64,000 bases of DNA from an uncultured Eubacteriales bacterium (GTDB lineage Bacteria > Bacillota > Clostridia > TANB77 > CAG-508): NCBI GenBank assembly GCA_948443845.1, contig CAOJUE010000009.1:1-64000 (forward strand). Direction: 5' to 3'. Shown here piece by piece: positions 51,109 through 60,508 of this stretch. Position numbers and translations under genes: made by a program. The first letter of the stretch is position 1; every line of letters begins with the position of its first letter. The notes under the pieces are model-generated. The model was not told where the DNA came from and searched no databases. It saw only the letters and a program-made list of their open reading frames with translations.

Positions 51109-51144
51109 AAAACTTGGTAGTTTAAAGACTACCAAGTTTTTTAT
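51106..51144. terminator. Bidirectional terminator
   Basis: AAAACTTGGTAGTTT-AAAG-ACTACCAAGTTTTTT; serves the plus-strand DUF2383-like gene and the converging prepilin-like gene. Confidence 0.9.
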
Positions 51145-51156
51145 ATATAATAATCC

Positions 51157-52000
51157 TCATTCAAATGTAACTTCTTTTACAGACGTCCATGATTTTGGTG
51201 TCTGCAAATTAATAATTAAAGAATTATAATTGCCCGCATTAACTGGAATTGTTAGTACAAAATCCTTTGATTCCGTTGAAGTTGAGGCATTTCCTAGTAC
51301 AGCAGTTGGGGAATTTCCATCATAAACAATTCCTGAACATATCGTGGCTGGATTCGCATTCATAAAAATATTTACCTTTTTAACATTTATGCTCTCTTTA
51401 AAATTAATTTTAATCCTTCCACTATAAGTACCAAAATTAACATGTGTTGACAACATACCATCATATAAATTTTCTAAATTACCATCATATAAACTGGAAC
51501 CTAAATTTTCCATATTAGATATTTTATTATTCAATGAACTAGTTGGTGAAGTATCCTTTTTAGCTTCCATCACATAATCTGTCGTATACGCGGTTCCGTC
51601 AATTTTCAAATAGGTTTTTACCAAATCTTTGCCGTTTTCAGCCTTTGTTTTCTCAATTTTGAACTCGTCCACTTTTTCGCATAATTTAATTTGGTTAAAA
51701 TATAAACCATTTCCCAATTTGGCAAAAGTGTCCATTTTTCCATCTTTGGTAAAAATAATAAACTGCTCCTCAGCACTTGTATCTGAGCTACATCTTAAAA
51801 TATCGTAACCATTTTTGGTATATTCTAGCATATATACATTAAATTTATTATACTCAGCACTAATGCTTCCTGAACCATTTAAATTTCTTACATTACTATT
51901 AAAAAAAGTGGTTATACTCGCAACAATTGCTATGACAATTACAAAAGATGCAATATAAATCACAAGCCCTACCATCGTAATTCCGTTTCTGATTTTTCAT
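51157..52000 (-). CDS. Prepilin-like protein with CGG +1 site in its leader
   Basis: About 280 aa. The prepilin N-terminus appears only with a +1 shift: from ATG 52000 (RBS AGAGGTG), ATG AAA AAT CAG AAA then CGG (51985-51983) gives MKNQK-G-ITMVGLVIYIASF. This is a type III prepilin leader with cleavage expected after Gly and an N-terminal hydrophobic helix. The Glu usual at mature position +5 is replaced by Gly. A beta-rich domain follows (GNLENLYDGMLSTHVNFGTY, F5/8-like). Likely a minor or pseudopilin. Confidence 0.85.
51983..51985 (-). other. CGG +1 site 11 (prepilin leader)
   Basis: Frame reads CAG AAA|CGG|AAT TAC; skipping C gives AAA GGA ATT ACG ATG GTA. Prepilin peptidases need Gly at -1, so the site is best read as Gly. 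It is the sixth codon. Confidence 0.92.
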
Positions 52001-52058
52001 TTTTAACACCTCTATAAGTAGTATAACTTAAAATAAAAATAATAGCAATATAAATTTT

Positions 52059-52095
52059 AAAAAAACTACTGAAATATTTTTCAGTAGTTTCTATA
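52059..52095 (-). terminator. Terminator of rplJ-rplL
   Basis: GAAACTACTGAAA-AATA-TTTCAGTAGTTTTTTT on the minus strand, 7 nt after the rplL stop. Confidence 0.93.
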
Positions 52096-52101
52096 CTTTC
52101 A

Positions 52102-52476
52102 CTATTGCAATTCAACAACTGCTCCAGCTTCTGCAAATTTAGCTTTCATATCTTCTGCTTCTTCTTTTGCAACACCTTCCTTAATTGTTTTTGGTGCTCC
52201 ATCAGCAATTTCTTTTGCTTCTTTTAGTCCTAAACCAGTTGCTTCTCTGATTACTTTGATAACAGCAATTTTATTAGCACCTGTTTCTTTTAATACAACA
52301 GTAAATTCTGATTTCTCAGCTCCTGCATCAGCTCCTGCTGCTCCACCTGCTGCTGGTGCTGCAACTGCTGCTGCAGTAACTCCGTATTTTTCTTCAATTC
52401 CTTTTACTAATTCTGATAATTCAACAACTGTTAAGCTGTCAATTTCTTCTAACATTTTATCTGTTTTTTCACTCAT
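52102..52476 (-). CDS. rplL: 50S ribosomal protein L7/L12
   Basis: The stalk protein that recruits translation factors. 124 aa: N-terminal dimer domain ([20 protein letters not shown]), Ala/Gly hinge and C-terminal domain [35 protein letters not shown]. Complete. Confidence 0.98.
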   Translation of the reverse strand: MSEKTDKMLEEIDSLTVVELSELVKGIEEKYGVTAAAVAAPAAGGAAGADAGAEKSEFTVVLKETGANKIAVIKVIREATGLGLKEAKEIADGAPKTIKEGVAKEEAEDMKAKFAEAGAVVELQ

Positions 52477-52535
52477 TTTAAAATTCTCCTTTTTAATTTA
52501 TTTTTTAATATTGAATCTCTATCTAATATAATTCA

Positions 52536-53042
52536 TTACTCAGATACTTCTGATTCTTTTTTTACTCTAACTGCATCCAATGTTGCAGCCAATTTTGATA
52601 CATTTGCCAATAAACATCCAGCCAATTTTGCAATCAATTCTTCTCTTGATGGAAGTACAGCTAATGTACTCAATTCCTCAATGGTAGCAACTTTACCTTC
52701 TAAGACTCCTGCTTTTATTTTGTAAAAATCATTGTCTTTTGAATATTTGTAAATTGCTTTTAATGTAGGTAAGTATTCTTCCCCTGTAAGGATCACTGCT
52801 GTTGGTCCTGTTAGGCTATCACCTAAATCAAATCCACATTCAGCTAATGCTCTTCTTGTAATATTGTTTTTAATAACACAATATTCTCCATTGGCTTCTC
52901 TGACAGTTTTTCTTAAATTGGTAACATCTTCTACATTAATTCCTCTATAATCTGTTAAAAGAACCAAATTAGCATTTTTTATCTTTTCAGCCAACTCCTT
53001 AACTTCCTTTTCTTTTTGTGCAATAATTTCTTGATTTGCCAT
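52536..53042 (-). CDS. rplJ: 50S ribosomal protein L10
   Basis: Anchors L7/L12 dimers to 23S rRNA. 168 aa: KIKNANLVLLTDYRGINVED, KNNITRRALAECGF and LTGPTAVILTGEE. It also binds its own leader mRNA. The leader is directly upstream. Confidence 0.97.
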   Translation of the reverse strand: MANQEIIAQKEKEVKELAEKIKNANLVLLTDYRGINVEDVTNLRKTVREANGEYCVIKNNITRRALAECGFDLGDSLTGPTAVILTGEEYLPTLKAIYKYSKDNDFYKIKAGVLEGKVATIEELSTLAVLPSREELIAKLAGCLLANVSKLAATLDAVRVKKESEVSE

Positions 53043-53059
53043 TTTTTCACCTCCCTTAA

Positions 53060-53177
53060 ATTTTTTATTTTATAAAATAAAACTCTCCAAATATCCGCGC
53101 GAGATAATTTGAAGAGTGATTCTTCTATCAATTACCTCGGTAGGATTTACTGCTGACCTACTGTCTACGGTTTTATT
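53060..53177 (-). promoter_or_regulatory. L10 leader (autoregulatory RNA)
   Basis: Between rplA and rplJ the minus strand has AGTAGGTCAGCAGTAAATCC, CCGAGGTAATTGATAGAAG, and the closing CACTCTTCAAATTATCTCGC: the typical Firmicutes L10-leader layout in which L10(L12)4 represses its own operon. It lies about 20 nt before the rplJ RBS. Confidence 0.88.
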
Positions 53178-53855
53178 TTAATTAATATACATACTAGGTC
53201 CCATCGTTGTTGTAATTGCTACACTTTTAATGTATTGACCTTTGGCTGCAGATGGTTTTGCTTTGATAATAGCATCCATAATGGTATTATAATTTTCAAT
53301 CAATTTTTCTGCTCCGAAGGATACTTTTCCAAATCCTAAATGAATGATATTCGTTTTATCCAAACGATATTCTACTTTACCTGATTTGATTTCTTCTACT
53401 GCCTTTGTTACATCCATTGTAACGGTTCCAGATTTAGGGTTTGGCATCAAACCTTTTGGACCTAATACTTTACCTAATCTTCCGATGACACCCATCATGT
53501 CTGGTGTAGCAACGATTACATCATAATCAAACCAGTTTTCTTTTTCAATTTTTGGAACTAATTCTTCTGCTCCAACAAAATCTGCTCCAGCCGCTTCAGC
53601 TTCTTTTGCCTTATCGCCTTTTGCAAAAACTAAAACTCTCAATGATTTACCTGTTCCATGTGGCAATACAACGGTTCCTCTTACTTGTTGGTCAGCATGT
53701 TTGGAATCAACACCTAATCGAACGTGTAATTCAAGTGTTTCATCAAATTTTCTTTTGGGCATTTTTTCAATAATTTCTAATGCCTCTTTTGCCTCATACA
53801 TTTTAGTGTTATCAACTAATTTTGCAGATTCTTTGTATAATTTTCCTCTTTTCAT
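53178..53855 (-). CDS. rplA: 50S ribosomal protein L1
   Basis: Builds the L1 stalk. 225 aa: [60 protein letters not shown], and [20 protein letters not shown]. Complete; after rplK. Confidence 0.98.
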   Translation of the reverse strand: MKRGKLYKESAKLVDNTKMYEAKEALEIIEKMPKRKFDETLELHVRLGVDSKHADQQVRGTVVLPHGTGKSLRVLVFAKGDKAKEAEAAGADFVGAEELVPKIEKENWFDYDVIVATPDMMGVIGRLGKVLGPKGLMPNPKSGTVTMDVTKAVEEIKSGKVEYRLDKTNIIHLGFGKVSFGAEKLIENYNTIMDAIIKAKPSAAKGQYIKSVAITTTMGPSMYIN

Positions 53856-53932
53856 ATTTTACCTCCCTTGGTACAAACGAATTTAACATTCTCCCAAAAT
53901 TTTATTTATTTAAGAATTTCTTCTTATTTTAA

Positions 53933-54364
53933 CTAATCAACTACTGTAACACCCATCGAACGAGCAGTTCCCATGACCATACTCATGGCTGCTTCTAAAG
54001 ATGCTGCATTTAAGTCTTCCATTTTTGTTTTTGCAATTTCTTCCACTTGAGCCTTTGTTATTTTAGCAACTTTGTCTGTATTTGGTTTTCCAGAACCTTT
54101 TGCTAAATTGATTGCTTTTTTGATTAAAACTGCAACTGGTGCAACTTTCGTAATAAATGTAAAAGATTTATCTTTATAAACAGAAATAACAACTGGGATA
54201 ATCATTCCCGCTTGACTAGCTGTTCGATCATTAAATTCTTTTACGAATTGCATAATATTAACACCACTAGAACCTAAAGCAGGTCCAACTGGTGGAGCTG
54301 GTGATGCTTTTCCTGCTTCTATTTGTAATTTAATAACATTTACGACTTCCTTTTGTTCTGCCAT
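53933..54364 (-). CDS. rplK: 50S ribosomal protein L11
   Basis: GTPase-centre protein. 143 aa: [35 protein letters not shown], and [12 protein letters not shown] at the end. Complete. Confidence 0.98.
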   Translation of the reverse strand: MAEQKEVVNVIKLQIEAGKASPAPPVGPALGSSGVNIMQFVKEFNDRTASQAGMIIPVVISVYKDKSFTFITKVAPVAVLIKKAINLAKGSGKPNTDKVAKITKAQVEEIAKTKMEDLNAASLEAAMSMVMGTARSMGVTVVD

Positions 54365-54387
54365 TTTTATTATCTCCCTTCCAAATT

Positions 54388-54921
54388 TTAGTTTACTTTT
54401 TGAACTTGTGCAAATTCTAGTTCTACTGGAGTTTCCCTTCCAAACATAGAAACTAAAACTTTCACTTTTTGTTTTTCTTGATTAATTTCTTGTACGGTAC
54501 CAACAAAACCTTCTAATGGTCCATTTACAACTTGTACCGTGTCATTAATATCATAATCAACATTGACTGGAACATCATCAAATCCCATATTTCTGATTTC
54601 CGCCTCAGTAAGTGGAATTGGATCTGTACCAGAACCAACAAATCCTGTAACACCTCTGGTATTTCTAACAATATACCATGATTCTTCTGTTACAATCATT
54701 TTAATCAAAACATAACCTGGAAATACTTTTTTTAAGTTTGTTTTTCGCTTTCCATCTTTTATTTCAACTTGTTCTTCCATTGGTACAACAATATTAAAGA
54801 AAAAATCTTCTAATTCTCTGTTTTTAATGGTTTTTTCCAAGTCTGTTTTTACTTTGTTTTCATAACCTGAGTATGTATGAATCACATACCAGTTTGCTTC
54901 TTTTTTTTCTTCTTGAGACAT
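54388..54921 (-). CDS. nusG: Transcription antitermination factor NusG
   Basis: 177 aa: NGN domain ([43 protein letters not shown]) and KOW domain [19 protein letters not shown]. Travels with RNA polymerase. Between secE and rplK as usual. Confidence 0.97.
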   Translation of the reverse strand: MSQEEKKEANWYVIHTYSGYENKVKTDLEKTIKNRELEDFFFNIVVPMEEQVEIKDGKRKTNLKKVFPGYVLIKMIVTEESWYIVRNTRGVTGFVGSGTDPIPLTEAEIRNMGFDDVPVNVDYDINDTVQVVNGPLEGFVGTVQEINQEKQKVKVLVSMFGRETPVELEFAQVQKVN

Positions 54922-54941
54922 CGATGAAAGCCTCCTTTTAT

Positions 54942-55334
54942 TTATTCCTGAACATTTTCTGTCTCAGAATTAATATCTGTATTGGAATTTTGTTCTCCGC
55001 CTTCAGCCACTTCATCTGGGTTTGTATTCTCGCCTTCTTGGTTATCTGCATTTTCTGGAACATCCGCTTTTTCATCTTCGACATTATTTTGTGTTTCTTC
55101 TACGTTACTCGATACCAAAGCTTTTAATTTTCCGATTCCAAAATCATTTAAACTTTCAAAACATACATCTAACACAAATACAATGGCTGATACAATTAGA
55201 ACAATTGTAATAACTGCTGTTGTATTATTAATCAACTGTTTAAATGTTGGCCAGGATACTTTTTTTAATTCAGATTTTAATTCTTTACCAAAATTTTTAG
55301 TCTTTGTTTCTTTATTTATCTCTTTCTTTGCCAT
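54942..55334 (-). CDS. secE: Preprotein translocase subunit SecE with acidic tail
   Basis: SecE core in residues 10-65: ELKSELKKVSWPTFKQLINN and one membrane helix (TAVITIVLIVSAIVFVLDVC). Then 65 extra Glu/Asn-rich residues end the protein (130 aa; the family usually has 60-70). The tail is of the same kind as that of L19. Member of SecYEG. Confidence 0.93.
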   Translation of the reverse strand: MAKKEINKETKTKNFGKELKSELKKVSWPTFKQLINNTTAVITIVLIVSAIVFVLDVCFESLNDFGIGKLKALVSSNVEETQNNVEDEKADVPENADNQEGENTNPDEVAEGGEQNSNTDINSETENVQE

Positions 55335-55352
55335 ACTTCCCCCTTACAGGTT

Positions 55353-55520
55353 TTACTTTGTTTCTTTATGCAATGTATGTTTTTTGCAGAACTTACAATA
55401 TTTGTTGATTTCTAATCTGTCTGGATTATTTCTTTTATTTTTATCCGTTACATAAGTTCTTCTTTTGCATTCCGTACATTCCAAAATTAAGCATTTTTCT
55501 CTTGGTCCTTTTGAAGCCAT
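55353..55520 (-). CDS. rpmG: 50S ribosomal protein L33
   Basis: 55 aa, short of common ORF cut-offs. [20 protein letters not shown], then [20 protein letters not shown]: four Cys in two CxxC pairs (the zinc-binding C+ form) and the KET end. Starts the cluster rpmG-secE-nusG-rplK-rplA-rplJ-rplL. Confidence 0.95.
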   Translation of the reverse strand: MASKGPREKCLILECTECKRRTYVTDKNKRNNPDRLEINKYCKFCKKHTLHKETK

Positions 55521-55664
55521 ATCTATTACACCTCCGCCTTTATTTCTTAAATAAAATTTATATTAAACGATGTGAGTTTATGTATTCCTATAGAATACAT
55601 GCTTTAATACTTTATCATATTTTTTTTTATGTGTCAATGTTTTTTTGTAATTTTTATGAATATT

Positions 55665-56234
55665 TTACAATTTTTTCTTTTTTTGCACGGAAAAACCAAA
55701 TTTTCCTAATTTTTTGCCTTGTGTATAATAGCCACCATTACTATACGAAATAAGATTGCACTTGGAAATATCGAATGCACCTTTTTCATCAATATATTTC
55801 TCATCTGCATGAATTGCCAAAACTTCAGCTACAAATTGCGTATGACTTCCATAACTTTTTTCTTCTATCACTTTACATTCCACGGATACAGGACTTTCCT
55901 TTATCATTGGACATTTCACAAAATTGGCTTTTTCTTTCGTCAATTTCATTTCCCCAAATTTGTCAAACTGTTTCCCAGATTTTACACCACACCAATCGGT
56001 TGCAAATGCTAATTTTTCAGTTGTCAAATTAATAACAAATTCTTTATTTTCTTCAATCAACTGATACGAATATCTCTCTGGCCTTACCGAAATATAGACG
56101 ATAGCAGGATTGGTATTGATAATCCCTGTCCATGCAACCGTCATAATATTGGACTTTTCCATGGTTCCCGAAGTGACCAAAACTGCTGGAATAGGATACA
56201 AAAAAGTACCTGGTTTCCACATTACTTTGCACAT
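55665..56234 (-). CDS. Flavin reductase-like (flavoredoxin family) protein
   Basis: 189 aa with the split-barrel FMN-binding fold of the flavin-reductase/flavoredoxin family: VLVTSGTMEKSNIMTVAWTG, PAIVYISVRPERYSYQLIEE, EFVINLTTEKLAFATDWCGV, KSYGSHTQFVAEVLAIHAD. Probably transfers electrons via FMN in the cytosol. It overlaps the end of the J-like gene by 13 nt. Intact. Confidence 0.87.
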   Translation of the reverse strand: MCKVMWKPGTFLYPIPAVLVTSGTMEKSNIMTVAWTGIINTNPAIVYISVRPERYSYQLIEENKEFVINLTTEKLAFATDWCGVKSGKQFDKFGEMKLTKEKANFVKCPMIKESPVSVECKVIEEKSYGSHTQFVAEVLAIHADEKYIDEKGAFDISKCNLISYSNGGYYTQGKKLGKFGFSVQKKKKL

Positions 56235-57403
56235 ACGTCTTCTTCTCCTTTTCTAGCTTGGAAATTCTGAATTGGTTTTTCTGGTGGACTTTTTCTGGTA
56301 ACTTGAGGAAATGCATTCCTGTAATTTAATTGAAATTTAGCCAATCTTTCTTTTATGGTTGGAAAAGTAACTTTGGTTCGAGCCCATAGCTGTTCCTTTT
56401 TCATCGTATATAATTGCCCTTTTTCATAACCTGCCAATCTTAAAGCAGAGACAACATCACCATCGCCAAATTCATTGCATTGAATCTCAAAATGTCCATT
56501 ACTTCTCTGAACAACATCTCCCATAAATCCTTCATTTTCACGCTTTGCCTGATTGATTAATTCATCAGAAAAATAAACATTCTTCAAAAAATTCTTTTCT
56601 TCTTCACTTTGAACCTGATGCAATCGTGATACCATAATTTCATTTTTAAGAATTTCACCTTGTGAATTTGATTTTGTTATTCCAATCACTTTCACACCTT
56701 CAGAAACTTCTTTTCCATAAATTCCTGCTGGACTTTCTTCAGTTGGTTTTCCCAAAAGACGTCGAAATTGAAAGGTTCCTAAAATTGTCACAAATACTCG
56801 TTCTCCTTTTTCATTGATTTCATCCAACAAACAAGCATTTCTCACCAACTCTTCATTGCTCATCCTAACCCCCCAATTAAATAGAGAACCTGAAAATGCT
56901 GGAAATTCATTCCTTGAATCTAGCCTACTTTTTCCTCTCATTTCCTCTTCTCTCAATTGCCTTTCCGTCAATGCATTTTGGTTTTTTACTTTCTTCAAAT
57001 TTTCTTCAATCTGTGATTGAATCGTTTCTTTTTTAGGCGTGATTGGAATAACATTTCTACTTCTCACACTCCTTTTGGGTTCTTCTTTTCCGTATGTTTT
57101 CTCATATTCGTCTCTTTTTTCTTTTGTATTAATCATTTCATATGCTTGACGATATCTTTCTAGGTCCTTCTTCAACTTCTCATCATCTGGATACTTTTCT
57201 ATTTCTTTTTTTCTTCCAGTTATTAAAACATTATAATTTTCTTCAATTACTCTATCTAAAAGAATTTCCTCCTGCTCAGCTTCGCTTTTTCCTTCTATAA
57301 GATGAGCAATCTCTTCCTCTGAAACCTTGCCAAATTGTTTCAATTTTTCTTTTAATTCTCTTATTCCAGTATTAACAATACCTAATTTATAATATGGATT
57401 CAC
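56222..57403 (-). CDS. Protein with degenerate J-like N-terminus, unknown
   Basis: 393 aa. The N-terminal 110 residues imitate a DnaJ J-domain: MNPYYKLGIV, YPDDEKLKKDLERYRQAYEM (YPD in place of HPD) and INTKEKRDEYEKTYGK. A charged linker and a 230-residue region of unknown fold follow (NEFPAFSGSLFNWGV, GDGDVVSALRLAGYEKGQLY). Without His of HPD, Hsp70 stimulation is doubtful. It could be a regulatory J-like protein. Overlaps the flavin reductase gene. Confidence 0.6.
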   Translation of the reverse strand: MNPYYKLGIVNTGIRELKEKLKQFGKVSEEEIAHLIEGKSEAEQEEILLDRVIEENYNVLITGRKKEIEKYPDDEKLKKDLERYRQAYEMINTKEKRDEYEKTYGKEEPKRSVRSRNVIPITPKKETIQSQIEENLKKVKNQNALTERQLREEEMRGKSRLDSRNEFPAFSGSLFNWGVRMSNEELVRNACLLDEINEKGERVFVTILGTFQFRRLLGKPTEESPAGIYGKEVSEGVKVIGITKSNSQGEILKNEIMVSRLHQVQSEEEKNFLKNVYFSDELINQAKRENEGFMGDVVQRSNGHFEIQCNEFGDGDVVSALRLAGYEKGQLYTMKKEQLWARTKVTFPTIKERLAKFQLNYRNAFPQVTRKSPPEKPIQNFQARKGEEDVCAK

Positions 57404-57494
57404 TTTTTTCTCCTTTTATCTTTTATTCTAAGTATAGTATAACATAATTAATAAAATTATATATCAACTCTTTCCATTTTGCAAGCATTTTTTA

Positions 57495-58257
57495 TTACAT
57501 TTGTTCCAACACTGGCATCTGCCTTCTATATTCTCTTTGTGCTTCTAAATCCAATTCTTGCACAAGAATTCCTTCGGCTGTTTCCAAAACAGACAAAATT
57601 TCTCCTTCATACGAAATCACTTTTGTATTTCCACAAATTCCATCTCCTGTTTGATTGCACGCGCAAAAATACACTTGATTTTCAATCGCTCTTGCCCTTG
57701 TTAGCACATTCCAAGCGATTTCTCCCGTCGCTTTTCGGAAATGAGAGGGCAAAAACAAAATTTCCGCACCTTTTTTTATCAATTCTCTAAAATATTCTGG
57801 AAAACGCAAATCAAAACAAATGCCAACTCCCATTTTCACGCCATCCAACTCAAAAATTCCATTCGTTTTTCCGCGAAATTGTCTTCTCAGTTTCATCAAT
57901 TTGCAAATCTGGCTTATTGACTTGATACATATATTTTTTATCATATCGATGAACAATTTTCCCATTTCGGTCAATTACAAAACACGTATTCGTTGTTTTA
58001 TCAGAATTTTCTACTTTTAGCGAAACACTTCCAAGCACCAGATTTACCTGATTTTCCCTCGCAAAATCCTGATATTTTTCAATATCTGCCAACCTGCAAT
58101 TTCGCTGTTCTCTCTCCTTTCCCCAATACACAAACGACTCTGACAAGCAAATTACATCTGCACCTTGCTTGGCCGATTGTTCCATCCATTTTAATGCTTT
58201 TCTCTCATTTTCCTGTCTACTTCTAGTAGAATCCATCTGAATTAACGCAACTTTCAT
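57495..58257 (-). CDS. Carbon-nitrogen hydrolase (nitrilase superfamily) with CGG +1 site
   Basis: About 253 aa with the nitrilase fold and complete triad: Glu in CLSESFVYW, Lys in DKKYMYQVNKPD (catalytic Lys position), Cys in MGVGICFDLRFPEYFREL. The first frame runs to the TCG CGG at 57873-57871; skipping C gives TIS-G-KTNGIFELDG and reads into the Cys domain. It resembles NIT2/omega-amidase-type proteins. It lies behind the alpha/beta hydrolase, whose stop it overlaps. Confidence 0.88.
57871..57873 (-). other. CGG +1 site 12 (nitrilase family)
   Basis: Frame reads ATT TCG|CGG|AAA AAC; skipping C gives TCG GGA AAA ACG AAT GGA ATT. Without the shift the catalytic Cys is lost. Confidence 0.85.
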
Positions 58258-58890
58258 GTAAAACCTCCTTTATATAGTGAACTGTATTATCTATTACTTC
58301 ATGCAAATGTTCTTCCTTATCGAAAAAGCCATGAGTGCCATGTTCAATCAATAACATTTTTGATTTTTTACTCTTTTTTGCCAATTCTTCTGTTCTATCA
58401 CATGGCGTAACCATATCTTTCTTACCATGTACCAATAATTGGGGCATATCCAATTCCAAAATTTTCTCATACGGGCAATACCTTAACGTTTCAAGCATTA
58501 ATTTTTTGCTAAACTGATAAATTTTTTCACAGCAACCACCCTCGAATACTTCCAATAATCCACCAAACCTGCTATTCCAGCGCCAAAACTTGCACCAAGC
58601 ACCACAATCTTTTGATATCCCAATTGTTCCACATATTCAATTGCTTTTTCCAAATCCTTGATTCCCTCTGAAATACAAAATTCCGAAAAATCTCTCGAAC
58701 TCTCTCCATGCCCCGTAAAATCAAATCGATAACAACTAATTCCATTTTCCTGCAATTTTTGCGACAATTTTGTAAAATTACCCCATTCACTCTTATCACT
58801 TCGAATCCCGTGACAGCAAATCACGCAAACGTCTTTCTTTCCTGCCAAACTCAAAATTCCAGAAATATCTAGCTTAAAATCCTTCTCCAT
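58223..58890 (-). pseudogene. Alpha/beta hydrolase, disrupted in an A-run
   Basis: An alpha/beta hydrolase in two frames: GASFGAG (nucleophile elbow) after FDFTGHGESSRDFSEF, then MPQLLVHGKKDMVTPCDRTE with the acid and HGTHGFFDKEEH with the catalytic His. The frames join at the A6 run of AGC AAA AAA TTA near 58510 with one base missing, opposite in sign to the CGG events. The stretch between nucleophile and acid is also short for the family. It is either decay, an indel error or a -1 slippage at A AAA AAT. Confidence 0.7.
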
Positions 58891-58898
58891 AATCTCTC

Positions 58899-59453
58899 CT
58901 ACGAACCAAATATTTTTCTAATTTCTGCGCAGTTTTTCTCCGCCTCTGTCATGCATTCTTCTAATGTCAGCAATTTTCGCTTTTGGTCCATTTTTTGGAG
59001 CACTTTTTCTCGAGCCTCCTCATAGGAAACTTGTCTCAAGCCCCATTCGTGCAAATAAATTAACGCACCCTCCACCGTAACAAACTTAAAGCATTCCGCA
59101 TTTTTCACAATTTCCGCAATCTTCGTTTCTGTTTCTACCTCATTATGATGAGCTCTAATGCTATTTAAAATAATTTTCTGTTCTTCTTCTGAAATGTTCC
59201 ATTCAGCCAAATACTTTTTCGAAAATTCAGCACTTAATTTCGTATGATTTTGCTGTATCTCACCTGCCCAAATCGGGCTAAACACGGTATGTGCCAAATA
59301 AAGTGAAGTCAATACTAACCTTTCATCTACTTGATATTTCTTTGCTAACTCCTTTCCCTTTAAAATAGCAAGTTCTGTCAATCGCCAAGCAGGCGCCTTA
59401 TTTATTTTCGTTTGTTGATACATTAAATCTTTTGATAATTGTACGATATTCAT
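58899..59453 (-). CDS. HD-domain protein (HDIG-like)
   Basis: 184 aa. Metal-binding His residues are seen in LYLAHTVFSPIWAG and RAHHNEVETET; WRLTELAILKGKELAKKYQ heads it. The D of HD at the first motif is replaced (AHTV), so it is a divergent HD protein of uncertain activity. It stands 8 nt before the alpha/beta hydrolase start, in the same direction, and begins the operon that runs to the nitrilase. Confidence 0.65.
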   Translation of the reverse strand: MNIVQLSKDLMYQQTKINKAPAWRLTELAILKGKELAKKYQVDERLVLTSLYLAHTVFSPIWAGEIQQNHTKLSAEFSKKYLAEWNISEEEQKIILNSIRAHHNEVETETKIAEIVKNAECFKFVTVEGALIYLHEWGLRQVSYEEAREKVLQKMDQKRKLLTLEECMTEAEKNCAEIRKIFGS

Positions 59454-59564
59454 TCTTTCTCCAATATTTTTACAAAATTTTCATTTCAATAAAAAAAACT
59501 CTTCTAAATTATTTCTATTATAACAAACTTCTTACTTCCTGTATAGTCTTTTTCTCTCTTTTTT

Positions 59565-60262
59565 ATATAATTATCCCCCAGTATAACTGGGGGGATTTTC
59601 ATATCGGCCTATAAGACCTTCTTACAAGCTGAGGCTTAAGCGTCTCCTTACGCACTACCTTTTAAAAGGTTCTATGTATTCTTTTATTGTTATCTGGTCT
59701 GTCATCATATCTTCCTTCAACTGATTTTTTACATAATTTTCTACTGCTTTTTTATTATTCCCTACTGTACTTACAAAATATCCTCGACACCAAAATACTC
59801 GATTTCCATATTTATACTTCAACTTTCCATACCTTTCAAATATTATCAACGTACTCTTGCCCTTCAAATATCCCATAAAACTTGACACACTCAACTTCGG
59901 TGGCATACTCACATACATATGTATGTGCTCTGGGCAAGCCTCCGCTTCTATGATTTCTACTTCTTTTCTTCGGCACAGTTCTCTCAATATTGCACCTATT
60001 TCTTGTTTTAATTTTCCATATATTTCTTTTCTTCTAAATTTGGGTGCAAACACGATATGGTACTTGCATTCCCATGTCGTATGTGCTAAACTATTTGTGT
60101 ATGCATTTTTCATACACCTCACTCCTTTCATTTCTAATATTTTCAGCTGTCAAACTTTAAATATTATACCATGTTTGAGTGAGGTTTTTTTGTTACCTTG
60201 CGCATAACTATAAGCTATATCTTACTCCCCAGCATAGCTGTGGGTTTTCCGTTTAAGTTAAA
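59565..60262 (-). mobile_element. IS200/IS605-type element, tnpA only
   Basis: An IS200-like unit: tnpA flanked by subterminal hairpins, CCCCCAGTATAACTGGGGGG at about 59574-59593 and ACTCCCCAGCATAGCTGTGGG near 60224-60244. No tnpB is present. IS200 elements have no terminal inverted repeats or target duplications, so exact ends are approximate. Confidence 0.8.
59655..60113 (-). CDS. tnpA: IS200-type transposase TnpA
   Basis: About 152 aa Y1-HUH transposase: HUH motif in EACPEHIHMYVSMPPKLSVS and the catalytic Tyr in NNKKAVENYVKNQ. Acts as a dimer on single-stranded DNA during peel-and-paste transposition. Start at 60113 with GGAG upstream. It looks intact, so the element may be active. Confidence 0.93.
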   Translation of the reverse strand: MKNAYTNSLAHTTWECKYHIVFAPKFRRKEIYGKLKQEIGAILRELCRRKEVEIIEAEACPEHIHMYVSMPPKLSVSSFMGYLKGKSTLIIFERYGKLKYKYGNRVFWCRGYFVSTVGNNKKAVENYVKNQLKEDMMTDQITIKEYIEPFKR

Positions 60263-60430
60263 AAAAGGCAATAATCTTTCGACTATTGCCTTTTGGCTCC
60301 TTTGCAAGACACGTTTGCGAAATCTATGGAGCAAATTTATCTTTTATTTACCGTTCTAAATTAGTTATAGCAATAAGTGGCTAAAAATGTATATACAGGT
60401 CGGCGTTTTTGCTACAACTAATTATACTTT
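60258..60430 (-). ncRNA. Candidate small structured RNA next to IS200
   Basis: After the IS200 end lies a gene-free stretch with a strong minus-strand terminator GGCAATA..TATTGCC plus T7 (60290-60260), a hairpin GGCTCC/GGAGC (60295-60332) and an inverted repeat GCTACAACTAA/TTAGTTATAGC (60361-60371 with 60411-60421). A TATAAT is at 60426-60421. Promoter-like box, three stems and terminator suggest a transcribed RNA of about 160 nt. No family is recognised; the -35 is weak. Confidence 0.4.
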
Positions 60431-60508
60431 AACATAAGATTTTGTATTTTGCAAGAGATAATTAAATAAAAATTAAATTTCTATTATCTATATACATATA
60501 CTTAATAA

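Noticed and set aside
60258..60430. CRISPR repeat or tracrRNA
   Set aside because: No repeat array and no cas genes in the window; only hairpins.
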